NCBI GenBank assembly: GCA_964510205.1
Contig: CAZEBW010000089.1
Span: forward strand, 1-13,857
Direction of reading: 5' to 3'
DNA from: CAZEBW01 sp964510205
GTDB lineage: Bacteria > Chloroflexota > Anaerolineae > VGOG01
DNA: 13,857 nt
A program made the translations under genes and the position numbers. Position 1 is the first letter of the stretch. Each line of letters starts with the position of its first letter. Below the pieces are notes generated by a model. It ran no database searches. It was not told the DNA's origin and worked only from the letters and a program-made list of their open reading frames with translations. Shown piece after piece: positions 1 through 7,166 of this stretch.

Positions 1-845
1 AGCCCCGGCAGCGAGCCGTCGTCGAACACGGTGAGAATGTCTTGGCCGAATCGCCGCCCCAGAACCATCATCTCCTGGGCCTTGGGGTTTTCGTAAACGA
101 AGTCCGACTCGGAGAGATGGCCAAACGCTTCGTGAATAAACACGCCGGCCAGCATCGGGTTGAGCACGACGGGATATTGACCACCGACCACCGTGTCCGC
201 GCTCAACAGATCCACGGCACGTTGAGCCGCTGCCTCCGCCAGTTCCTCGCGTCCCTGTGCGAAGTCGAACCCTTTCTGCCCAGAGCGATTTTCTGAAGCC
301 GTCTGCACGTTGTCGCCGTCCCGCGCGATGGCGAAAAAGCGGGTGGTGATCATGGGCCGCTCTTCTTCGATGAACGCGCCTTCCGAGTTGGCGAAGAGGA
401 CGCGGCTGAAGGCGTCTCTGTAGCTGCACTGGGTGTCCACAATCTTGTCGCTGTGGCCGAGCAGGATGTGGTTGTATTCCTCGGCCAGGGCCTTTTTGTC
501 GGCCATGGTCACGCCTCGGAAGTCGTGGGCCAGCTTGGCCACGATGCGGTCCTCGGAGACAGGGATGGGCGCCAGCTCAATCGGCTCCTCCACCTGCACC
601 ACCTTGGCGCACTGATATGCCTGCTCGACCTTGGTCAGCAGATCGTCACGGTCGTTGAACGTGGCCATGCCCCAGCCGCCGTCTTTGCACAGGCAGCGCA
701 CGATGCCTCCCGCATCAATCACCGCGCTGGCCGTCTCCAGGTCCTTGCCCCGATAGGCGACGGTGGTGGCCTCGCGCTCTTCTATTCGGATTTCGGTGTA
801 GTCCGCTTTGCTGCTCTTCAGTGCTGCTTCGATTTTGTCTCGCAT
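1..845 (-). CDS. tldD: TldD family metalloprotease, N-terminal part (cut by window edge)
   Basis: The 281 complete codons visible form the N-terminal part of TldD. TldD works with PmbA/TldE as a metal-dependent peptidase that degrades unfolded peptides and matures some peptide antibiotics. The key motif is HEAFGH (residues 238-243), the HExxxH zinc-binding signature, in the context VFIHEAFGHLSESD. The N-terminal region from DYTEIRIEE through the glycine-rich stretch near residue 47 also fits the family. TldD proteins are usually about 470-490 residues, so roughly 200 C-terminal residues lie beyond position 1. The ATG at 845 is preceded by a GAGGAG ribosome binding site at 4-6 bases. No pmbA partner is visible in the window; it may lie further left. 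The family call is secure; the physiological substrate is unknown. Confidence 0.93.
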   Translation of the reverse strand, partial: MRDKIEAALKSSKADYTEIRIEEREATTVAYRGKDLETASAVIDAGGIVRCLCKDGGWGMATFNDRDDLLTKVEQAYQCAKVVQVEEPIELAPIPVSEDRIVAKLAHDFRGVTMADKKALAEEYNHILLGHSDKIVDTQCSYRDAFSRVLFANSEGAFIEEERPMITTRFFAIARDGDNVQTASENRSGQKGFDFAQGREELAEAAAQRAVDLLSADTVVGGQYPVVLNPMLAGVFIHEAFGHLSESDFVYENPKAQEMMVLGRRFGQDILTVFDDGSLPG

Positions 846-880
846 ATGCTCTCCTCATTTCGTTATCCAACGTAGCAGTC

Positions 881-895
881 AGAAACCTGGTTTCT
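881..895. repeat. 15-bp perfect palindrome upstream of tldD
   Basis: AGAAACC and GGTTTCT flank a single central T. The site lies 36 bases upstream of the tldD start, in the expected leader or promoter region. It is too tight to form a hairpin but is the right shape for a dimeric DNA-binding protein, or it is a dispersed repeat. No convincing -35/-10 pair is visible around it. Confidence 0.45.
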
Positions 896-942
896 CTCCA
901 TACACCGGGCAGTGAATCTCCTCAAGTAACTGCTCAGCCCGT

Positions 943-1015
943 GTCATTGCGAGTCGGCCATGGCGGGGCCCGCCATTCCTTCGGCTTCGCTCAGGACAAG
1001 TCTAAAGGGCAGAAA
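943..1015. repeat. Partial copy of the GTCATTGCGAG palindromic repeat
   Basis: It begins with the repeat end GTCATTGCGAG (943-953) and then contains a CTTCGGCTTCGCTCAGGACA segment (979-998). That segment recurs in inverted form inside the copy at 11102-11207. No matching right end is found before the next full copy at 1030, so this looks like a truncated or nested copy. Together with the next entry it fills most of the 390-base gap between tldD and the Nudix gene; I see no gene in that gap. Confidence 0.5.
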
Positions 1016-1029
1016 CTACCGTTCATGCT

Positions 1030-1128
1030 GTCATTGCGAGGGCGCGGGGTTTGCGCCCGAAGCAATCTCCAAGCTGCAAGTGGTGTCACCGGTGGGGATT
1101 GCTTCGTCGCTCCGCTCCTCGCAATGAC
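1030..1128. repeat. MITE-like palindromic repeat, copy 1
   Basis: The left end is GTCATTGCGAG (1030-1040) and the right end is its exact reverse complement CTCGCAATGAC (1118-1128). The interior has GAAGCAATC-type blocks on both arms (around 1058 and 1098), so the element can fold on itself. Related copies lie at 6848-6948 and 11102-11207. Its length of about 100 bp, inverted ends and lack of a coding region fit a small non-autonomous or REP/BIME-like element. Translating through it gives spurious ORFs on both strands. Confidence 0.72.
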
Positions 1129-1235
1129 ACTTGGCCCGTAATCTAACATTGTCAAGGTAGTCACCTCCTCAATTTGAGAGTCGCCATCCGTGCGATTCAA
1201 CGTTGGGCGCGGGCCGCCCACCAGGCTTGGGAAGG

Positions 1236-1871
1236 CTAGGCGCCCACCTCGCCAACCATCTCGTGCACAAAGTCGTGGGCGATGGCCCGCCAGTGTCCCC
1301 ACCCCGTTCGGGGCGGCGGCACGTGGCGCAAGTCCTCGGCCACAGCGGGCAAATCGGCTATGGGAACGTCTCGGAATTCGCTAATGTCTTCAGCGCCCTG
1401 AGGTAGCCGCAGCACGCCCTCGGTGTGCGGCAGGTAGAAGACGTAGGAAGCAAAAGGGACCTCGCGGGAGTCGTAGTGGATGCGGCAGTCTAAGACGCCG
1501 AGGAAATAGGTGGCGCCCAGGGCCAGTCCCGTCTCTTCCTCTAGTTCGCGGGCCAGCGTAGTGGCCACGGCCTCGTCCAGGTCTATGCCCCCACTCAGCA
1601 GGCGGTAGACGCCTGGCTCGTACCAGCCCTTGCGGTGCAGAAGCACGCAGCGCTCCGGCCGCCCAACGGCCATCACCACTTCGCCGCGACGGCTTCGGGA
1701 GCGATATCGTCGGCTGCCAAACAGATATTCGTCTCCTTCGATCTCGACGATCCGCACCTCGGGCTGAGCGACGGCCGCGGAATCGGGGCGAGGTCGCCCT
1801 TGCACAGCGGGGGAAAAGGCCGCAGCCAGTTGCCTTAGCTCGCTGCGGTCCATACGACTGCCAGTGGTCAA
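1236..1871 (-). CDS. Nudix hydrolase (TTG start)
   Basis: A 211-residue protein with a complete Nudix box at residues 94-116. It matches GX5EX7REUXEEXGU exactly: G94, E100, then RELEEETGL at 108-116. Nudix enzymes hydrolyse a nucleoside diphosphate linked to another group and use the box glutamates to hold Mg2+. The substrate (ADP-ribose, NADH, a modified NTP or other) cannot be read from the sequence. About 60 residues precede the Nudix fold and are unassigned. The start is TTG at 1871: an AAGGAGG site lies 7 bases upstream of it, whereas the first in-frame ATG (1853) would be 25 bases from that site. The gene lies between two repeat- or terminator-bearing gaps and does not look co-transcribed with the ATPase upstream. 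Confidence 0.9.
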   Translation of the reverse strand: MTTGSRMDRSELRQLAAAFSPAVQGRPRPDSAAVAQPEVRIVEIEGDEYLFGSRRYRSRSRRGEVVMAVGRPERCVLLHRKGWYEPGVYRLLSGGIDLDEAVATTLARELEEETGLALGATYFLGVLDCRIHYDSREVPFASYVFYLPHTEGVLRLPQGAEDISEFRDVPIADLPAVAEDLRHVPPPRTGWGHWRAIAHDFVHEMVGEVGA

Positions 1872-1878
1872 GGCGCCC

Positions 1879-1885
1879 CCTCCTT
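1879..1885 (-). promoter_or_regulatory. Ribosome binding site deciding the TTG start of the Nudix gene
   Basis: AAGGAGG on the minus strand is followed by 7 bases and then TTG at 1871. The spacing is optimal for TTG and too long (25 bases) for the next in-frame ATG. Confidence 0.75.
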
Positions 1886-1932
1886 CTTGTCTCTTGTCTA
1901 CATCAGCCCACGTTCTTGACCCAAATTAAGAA

Positions 1933-1969
1933 AGGCTGTTGGAGATCATCTTCATCACCCCAACAGCCT
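1933..1969 (-). terminator. Rho-independent terminator-like hairpin after the ATPase gene
   Basis: A perfect 10-bp inverted repeat, AGGCTGTTGG (1933-1942) and CCAACAGCCT (1960-1969), encloses a 17-base loop. Read on the minus strand, the stem is followed by TTTCTTAATTT, a plausible U-rich tail; the plus-strand side has no such tail. It lies about 210 bases past the stop codon of the last ATPase gene (2179) and before the Nudix gene, so it probably ends the transporter transcript. The rest of the 1872-2178 gap contains nothing else I recognise. Confidence 0.6.
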
Positions 1970-2178
1970 CTCTCAGTCCTTCAACCGGTCAGCGAAGCGG
2001 TGGCCTCGGGACGTCGCTCCAAGGGCTACAGATGACCAGAAGCCGATGCTATCTTACTTCTTGGTCCAGCTAATCAAGCCCAGGATGTAATGCTTTTGTC
2101 AGGCCACAAAGCTGAGATGCGAGTGGCGGAAAACCCCGCTCGGGAACCCGCTCTGCCCAGAATTCGGACCTACTGAGC

Positions 2179-3279
2179 CTAGCGGATGACCTTCTCGGTT
2201 TGAGGATCGAAGGCGTGCATGTTGTCCATGTCCACCACCACGTCTATCGTATCTCCAATGCTGGCCTTGGTCCGAGGATCGAACCGAGCCGTGAAGTTCT
2301 TCCCCCCTGTGATCATATGGACAAAGACCTCATTTCCCATCAACTCCGTCACATCCACTTCGGCCTGAATCTTGCCGGGCGTGATGTCGGGCGGGGTAAA
2401 ATTCGGGTCATGGAGATCATCGGGCCTAATGCCGAAGACCAACTTTTTGCCCTTGTAAGGAAGGAGTGTTTCCCGCCTCTCTGGAGGAACCTTCAGGCGG
2501 AAAGTAGCCCCATCCACATAGAGATTTCCATCCTCGGCCACCAGGGTGGTATCGAAAAAGTTCATGGCTGGGCTGCCAATGAATCCGGCCACGAAAAGGT
2601 TAGCGGGGTACAGATAGAGGTTGCTGGGCGTATCCACTTGCTGCAGGATGCCGTCCTTCAGCACCACAACCCGGGTCCCCATGGTCATGGCCTCCACCTG
2701 GTCGTGGGTCACGTAGATGAAGGTGGTCTCCAGCCGCTGATGGAGCTTGCTGATCTCGCCCCTGGCCGTTACCCTCAGCTTGGCGTCCAGGTTCGAAAGC
2801 GGCTCGTCCATCAGGAACACCTTCGGCTCCCGCACGATGGCGCGGCCCACGGCCACCCGCTGCCTCTGACCACCGGAGAGCTGCTTGGGCTTGCGATCCA
2901 GAAGCTCCTCGATTCTCAGGATGCGGGCTGCCTCCTTCACCCTTCTATCAATGTCCTCCTTGGGCGTCTTCCGCAGTTTCAGCCCGAAGGCCATGTTGTC
3001 GTAGACGCTCATGTGGGGATAGAGCGCGTAGGACTGGAAGACCATGGCGATGTCCCGATCCTTAGGGGGGACATCATTGACCAACTGGCCGCTGATGTAA
3101 ATGTTGCCCTTGGTGATCTCTTCCAGGCCGGCCAAGAGGCGGAGAGCGGTGCTCTTACCGCACCCCGAGGGGCCGAGTAGGACCAAGAACTCCTTGTCGG
3201 CGATCTCGATGCTCAGATCGTTGACGGCCACCACATCGCCGAAACGCTTGGTCACATGTTCATAGGTTACTTCTGCCAT
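2179..3279 (-). CDS. Sugar ABC importer ATPase, MalK/UgpC/MsmX family (paralogue A)
   Basis: The cytoplasmic ATP-hydrolysing subunit of a carbohydrate importer. All ABC motifs are present: Walker A GPSGCGKST (36-44), Q-loop Q82, signature LSGGQ (134-138), Walker B VFLMDEP with catalytic E159, D-loop SNLD (162-165) and switch H192. Residues from about 240 to 366 form the C-terminal TOBE/OB regulatory region typical of MalK-type subunits; at 366 residues the length is normal. The ATG at 3279 has a good AAAGGAG site. The gene has its own consensus promoter (3370-3398) in addition to lying behind its paralogue at 3496-4596, to which it is about 80% identical over the first 100 residues by eye. 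It probably energises the AglF/AglG-like permeases, the second permease pair, or both. MsmX-type ATPases are known to serve several importers. Confidence 0.93.
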   Translation of the reverse strand: MAEVTYEHVTKRFGDVVAVNDLSIEIADKEFLVLLGPSGCGKSTALRLLAGLEEITKGNIYISGQLVNDVPPKDRDIAMVFQSYALYPHMSVYDNMAFGLKLRKTPKEDIDRRVKEAARILRIEELLDRKPKQLSGGQRQRVAVGRAIVREPKVFLMDEPLSNLDAKLRVTARGEISKLHQRLETTFIYVTHDQVEAMTMGTRVVVLKDGILQQVDTPSNLYLYPANLFVAGFIGSPAMNFFDTTLVAEDGNLYVDGATFRLKVPPERRETLLPYKGKKLVFGIRPDDLHDPNFTPPDITPGKIQAEVDVTELMGNEVFVHMITGGKNFTARFDPRTKASIGDTIDVVVDMDNMHAFDPQTEKVIR

Positions 3280-3369
3280 TGAGAATACTCCTTTCCTTTA
3301 TTACATTATTCAATTCTCTGGTGACTGCCCACATTTTGATTCAAAAAGAATGCACAGGGGAGCGCACAT

Positions 3370-3398
3370 ATTATATCCGCAAATTGCCCCCTTGTCAA
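3370..3398 (-). promoter_or_regulatory. Consensus sigma-70-type promoter for the downstream ATPase gene
   Basis: On the minus strand TTGACA (3393-3398) is separated by exactly 17 bases from TATAAT (3370-3375). Both hexamers match the consensus perfectly. The predicted transcription start is near 3362-3364, giving a leader of about 85 bases before the ATG at 3279. A TTTTGA-A-TCAAAA type palindrome (3334-3346) lies within that leader and could bind a regulator. Confidence 0.82.
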
Positions 3399-3440
3399 AG
3401 AGCCACGAACCTCACGCGCCCTGCAGGCCACTTGCTGGCG

Positions 3441-3473
3441 GGGGCAAGGGGCCAGTGTATGGTCCCTTGCCCC
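3441..3473 (-). terminator. GC-rich stem-loop between the two ATPase genes
   Basis: A 13-bp stem (3441-3453 with 3461-3473, one G-U pair) closes a 7-base loop, 23 bases after the stop codon of the upstream ATPase gene and upstream of the separate promoter at 3370-3398. There is no U-run after the stem on the minus strand, so it could be a weak terminator, a 3'-end stabiliser or a roadblock that partly separates the two transcripts. Confidence 0.5.
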
Positions 3474-3495
3474 TCGTCGTTTCTGTGTCCGTTTC

Positions 3496-4596
<1,101 letters not shown>

Positions 4597-4630
4597 TTGA
4601 GTGTTCTCCTTTTCATTTTCACTGATTTGC

Positions 4631-4651
4631 CACCGCCGTAAACAGGCGGTG
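4631..4651 (-). other. Intercistronic stem-loop before the ATPase gene
   Basis: A perfect 7-bp stem, CACCGCC (4631-4637) and GGCGGTG (4645-4651), with a 7-base loop. It lies between the stop of the AglG-like permease (4664) and the ribosome binding site of the ATPase. There is no U-run; it may adjust relative expression or mRNA decay. Confidence 0.4.
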
Positions 4652-4663
4652 TCCAGACCGACC

Positions 4664-5848
4664 CTATCCCTTGACCGCCCCAGCCAACATGCCGCGCACG
4701 AAGTAGCGCTGCAAGCTGAAGAACACGATCATGGGCAAGGCCATCGAGATGAACGCCGCAGCCGTCAACAAGTGCCAGCCTGCACCCAACGAACTCACCA
4801 TGTTGCTGATCTGGTAAGTCAGCACGGGGCTCTGCCCTCCCAGGAAGACCAGGGCCACCAGCAGGTCATTCCAGATCCACAGGAACTGGAAGATAGCCAG
4901 CGAGGCGATGGCGGGCACTGACAACGGCAGCGCCAGCTTGTAGAAAGCCGTCCAGTGGGACATGCCATCGAGATACGCCGACTCGAAAAGCTCTCTAGGC
5001 AGTGACCCGATGAAGTTCCGCATCAGGTAGATGGCGTAGGGCAGGCCGAAGCCGGTGTGGAACAGCCAGATACCCAGGAACGTGCCGCTCAATCCCAACT
5101 GGGCGTACACGCGCGAGATGGGAATCAGCGTCATCTGCAGTGGCACGATCTGTAGGCCGACCAGCAAAGCAAACAGCAACATGCGGCCGCGGAAGTGGAG
5201 CCAGGAGAAGGCGTAGGCGGCGAAGGAGGCGAAGAGAATGGGCAAGATGACGCATGGGATAGCAACCAGCAGGCTGTTGACGAACGCCCGGCCCATCCCT
5301 CTAGGGTTCATCACGTCGCTGACGTCGCAATTCAGGTCGAGAGCTTGCTCCCCCGTAGCGCAGTCCTCCACATAGGTTTTGGTGCCTCGATAGCCCATCA
5401 GGGCATCAATGTAGTTGCTCAGCGTGAAACGAGGGCGCGCCGAGATCCCAGAAATGCGCTTCAGGTAATCCGCGATGTCGGCCGCTTGCTGCGGCTCCGG
5501 TATGGGCGTGTCCTTGAGGTGCGGTTCCCCCTCAATTTCATCCTGAAGCATGGCCAATAACTTGATAGAGCGCGGGTATTGGCTGATTAACTCTGGATCG
5601 GTGAGATCGGCGGCGGCGATGGCCTTGCCATCCGAGCCATGACAGGAAGCGCACGTCTGGGCGTACGCCTCAGCTCCTTTGGGCGGCGAAAGGATCGTCC
5701 ACCAGCCGCTGTCGTTGATGTCTTGAAAAGGTCGCAACGAGGTAATCAACAGGCCAATGGTAGGTATCAGCCAGATCACGCAGAGCCCAATGAGCACTGC
5801 GTGGGTCGGCAGCTTCCCCAACAGCATTTTGATACGGTCCTTACTCAT
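4664..5848 (-). CDS. AglG-like sugar ABC permease with an inserted c-type cytochrome domain
   Basis: An inner-membrane permease of the MalG/AglG family, 394 residues against about 280-300 for MalG. The order is: basic N-terminus; membrane segment 1 (about 16-37); start of the external loop ending in SGWWTILSPP (47-56); an inserted cytochrome-like domain (about 57-138) with haem-binding CASCH (C66, C69, H70), followed by GSDGKA and ending in the helix AADIADYLKRI; then RFTLSNY (140-146), where the normal AglG loop resumes; then five more membrane segments. The coupling (EAA) loop is ESAYLDG (289-295). The C-terminus QRYFVRGMLAGAVKG is characteristic of AglG. The ATG at 5848 has an AGGAGG site 7 bases upstream and overlaps the stop of the AglF-like gene as ATGA, implying translational coupling. 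The frame stays open upstream to 6220, but that part is a shadow of the neighbouring permease. The loop lies outside the membrane, where c-haem attachment occurs. Haem binding is inferred from the motif only. Confidence 0.9.
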   Translation of the reverse strand: MSKDRIKMLLGKLPTHAVLIGLCVIWLIPTIGLLITSLRPFQDINDSGWWTILSPPKGAEAYAQTCASCHGSDGKAIAAADLTDPELISQYPRSIKLLAMLQDEIEGEPHLKDTPIPEPQQAADIADYLKRISGISARPRFTLSNYIDALMGYRGTKTYVEDCATGEQALDLNCDVSDVMNPRGMGRAFVNSLLVAIPCVILPILFASFAAYAFSWLHFRGRMLLFALLVGLQIVPLQMTLIPISRVYAQLGLSGTFLGIWLFHTGFGLPYAIYLMRNFIGSLPRELFESAYLDGMSHWTAFYKLALPLSVPAIASLAIFQFLWIWNDLLVALVFLGGQSPVLTYQISNMVSSLGAGWHLLTAAAFISMALPMIVFFSLQRYFVRGMLAGAVKG

Positions 5849-6771
5849 CGTATGGCCTCCTGTTCCCGGAAACGACGAATGTTCCAGATCATAAACGGAA
5901 TGGTGAGCAGGATCAGAATCACGGCAATGGCGGCCGATCGCCCACTCTGATGGCTGATATACATCTCGCCGTACATACGGTTGGCGATAACCTCCGTGCC
6001 ATAGTTGCCGCCGGTCATCACGTAAACGATGTCGAATATCTTGAGCACGTTGATGACCATGGTGGTGACGACCACGGCGATAGTAGGCATGATGATCGGT
6101 ACCATGATTTTCCAGAACACGGACCACTCGCTGGCCCCATCTACGCGGGCCGCTTCGATGATCTCCGTCGGCACGCCTTTCAGGGCCGCCGAGAGGATGG
6201 TCATGCAGAAGCCAGTCCACATCCAGACGCCTACTACGATCAGGGCATAGTTGTTGACCGCCGGCTCGGTGAGCCAGGATATGGGCTTCCCTCCCAACGA
6301 GGTGACGATGCCATTCAACAAGCCAATCTGGACCCGGCCGCTGCCGTAGGCGTAGACGAACTTCCAGATGATGCCTGCGCCCACGAACGAAATGGCCATG
6401 GGCATAAAGATGATGGCTTTGGCCAGCGACTCATATTTGACGCGGTCGGCTAGGACGGCGATCAGCAGCCCCATGCCCACCGTGCCGCCCACCATCAGAA
6501 TCACCCACAGCAAGTTGTTTCGGAAAGCGTTCAACATCTTGGGTGTGGTCAATGCGTAGCGAAAGTTCTCGAAGATACCCCAACACGGTTGTCCCTCTAC
6601 GCAGGCGGTGGCTGCGGATTGGGTTGCGTTTGCGTTCTTGAAGCTCAGGAGAAAGGTGTTGATTCCCGGATACACGATGAACGCAATCATGATCAGCAAA
6701 GCCGGAGCAATGTACAACCACGGAGCGATTTTGCCCTGCTTCATGATTTGCGGAATCTGGACATCACTCAT
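5845..6771 (-). CDS. AglF-like sugar ABC permease (MalF type)
   Basis: A 308-residue inner-membrane permease, partner of the AglG-like protein. It has about six membrane segments (first near residues 18-42), the segment IFMPMAISFVGAGIIWKFVY (121-140) strongly reminiscent of AglF alpha-glucoside permeases, and a coupling loop EAARVDG (206-212) followed by the conserved P-rich turn. The loop after the first segment carries two cysteines (C57, C63) that could form an external disulphide. The start ATG has AAAGGAGG 7 bases upstream. It is separated from the binding-protein gene by 395 bases containing a terminator-like hairpin and two palindromic elements, which is unusual inside such an operon. 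Substrate specificity is inferred from family resemblance (alpha-glucosides) and is not proven. Confidence 0.92.
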   Translation of the reverse strand: MSDVQIPQIMKQGKIAPWLYIAPALLIMIAFIVYPGINTFLLSFKNANATQSAATACVEGQPCWGIFENFRYALTTPKMLNAFRNNLLWVILMVGGTVGMGLLIAVLADRVKYESLAKAIIFMPMAISFVGAGIIWKFVYAYGSGRVQIGLLNGIVTSLGGKPISWLTEPAVNNYALIVVGVWMWTGFCMTILSAALKGVPTEIIEAARVDGASEWSVFWKIMVPIIMPTIAVVVTTMVINVLKIFDIVYVMTGGNYGTEVIANRMYGEMYISHQSGRSAAIAVILILLTIPFMIWNIRRFREQEAIR

Positions 6772-6824
6772 TGATAACCTCCTTTTCTAAACTCTTGGTC
6801 CAAGGCATTAGGTGATTACCTCGA

Positions 6825-6963
6825 CAATGTTAACTTTCGCGTCAAGCGTCATTGCGAGGAGCGTAGCGACGAAGCAATCCCCACCGTTGCTTGCAATTGG
6901 AGGCGGGAGATTGCGTGCAACCTGCGGTTGCCTTACGCTCGCAATGACATTAACTTAACATTG
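6825..6963. repeat. MITE-like palindromic repeat, copy 2, with extended ends
   Basis: The core runs from GTCATTGCGAG (6848-6858) to CTCGCAATGAC (6938-6948), the same inverted ends as the copies at 1030 and 11102, with internal GAAGCAATCCCC. An outer inverted pair, CAATGTTAA (6825-6833) and TTAACATTG (6955-6963), suggests this copy is longer than the core. It sits between the binding-protein gene and the AglF-like gene. The 6772-7166 gap also holds the element at 6967-7071 and the hairpin at 7120-7149, and no gene. Confidence 0.72.
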
Positions 6964-6966
6964 GGC

Positions 6967-7071
6967 AATTACTCAGCCTGCTCGGCTTGGATCTGGCAAT
7001 CCAAGCCACAGTGCGCAAGGGTGGCCTGCCCAACCGCTGGATTTGGCAATCCAGCGGGAGCCTGAGTAGTT
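6967..7071. repeat. Branched palindromic element with twin hairpins
   Basis: Outer ends AATTACTCAG (6967-6976) and CTGAGTAGTT (7062-7071) pair with one wobble. Inside are two perfect 9-bp hairpins: 6984-6992 with 6999-7007, and 7034-7042 with 7049-7057. Both carry a YTGGCA six-base loop and an identical GGAT/ATCC top. A 26-base spacer lies between them. The layout is a multi-way junction and differs from the GTCATTGCGAG family. It could be a REP/MITE-type element or a structured RNA segment in the operon leader. Confidence 0.6.
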
Positions 7072-7119
7072 ACGGTGCTGGCGAGACGAAGATCCACCTC
7101 TCCTCGATTGACGAAAAGT

Positions 7120-7149
7120 AGGGGCGATTCCCTATCAGGAATCGCCCCT
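7120..7149 (-). terminator. Stem-loop after the binding-protein gene (terminator or attenuator)
   Basis: A perfect 12-bp stem (AGGGGCGATTCC at 7120-7131, GGAATCGCCCCT at 7138-7149) with a 6-base loop, 17 bases past the stop codon of the binding protein at 7167. On the minus strand it is followed by ACTTTTCG, a short T-run. Such hairpins after binding-protein genes commonly give partial termination and 3' protection, so that the binding protein is made in excess over the permeases. Confidence 0.72.
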
Positions 7150-7166
7150 TTTGAACGTGAGTGTCT

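Noticed and set aside
991..1302. Minus-strand ORF of 103 codons between tldD and the Nudix gene
   Set aside because: It runs through the palindromic repeat and overlaps the 3' end of the Nudix gene; its amino-acid sequence is just the translated repeat.
1889..1924. Weak promoter for the Nudix gene (TTGGGT with TAGACA, 18-base spacing, minus strand)
   Set aside because: Both hexamers match the consensus poorly compared with the two perfect promoters elsewhere in the window, so I do not list it as a feature.
2200..3180. Long plus-strand open frame (326 codons) opposite the ATPase gene
   Set aside because: It is a His/Val/Leu-rich shadow of the antisense ATPase coding sequence, with no recognisable domain and no ribosome binding site. 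The 369-codon frame at 3532-4641 and the 324-codon frame at 10025-10999 are the same kind of artefact.
5849..6220. N-terminal extension of the AglG-like permease by 124 codons
   Set aside because: The extension is a low-quality, His/Arg-rich translation overlapping the AglF-like gene in another frame. The ATG at 5848 has a good AGGAGG site, an ATGA overlap and a proper membrane N-terminus.
6984..7057. A tRNA or cloverleaf RNA gene at the twin hairpins
   Set aside because: There is no T-loop GTTCGA-type motif, no 7-bp acceptor with CCA, and no anticodon-arm geometry. The twin loops are identical, which fits a palindromic repeat better.
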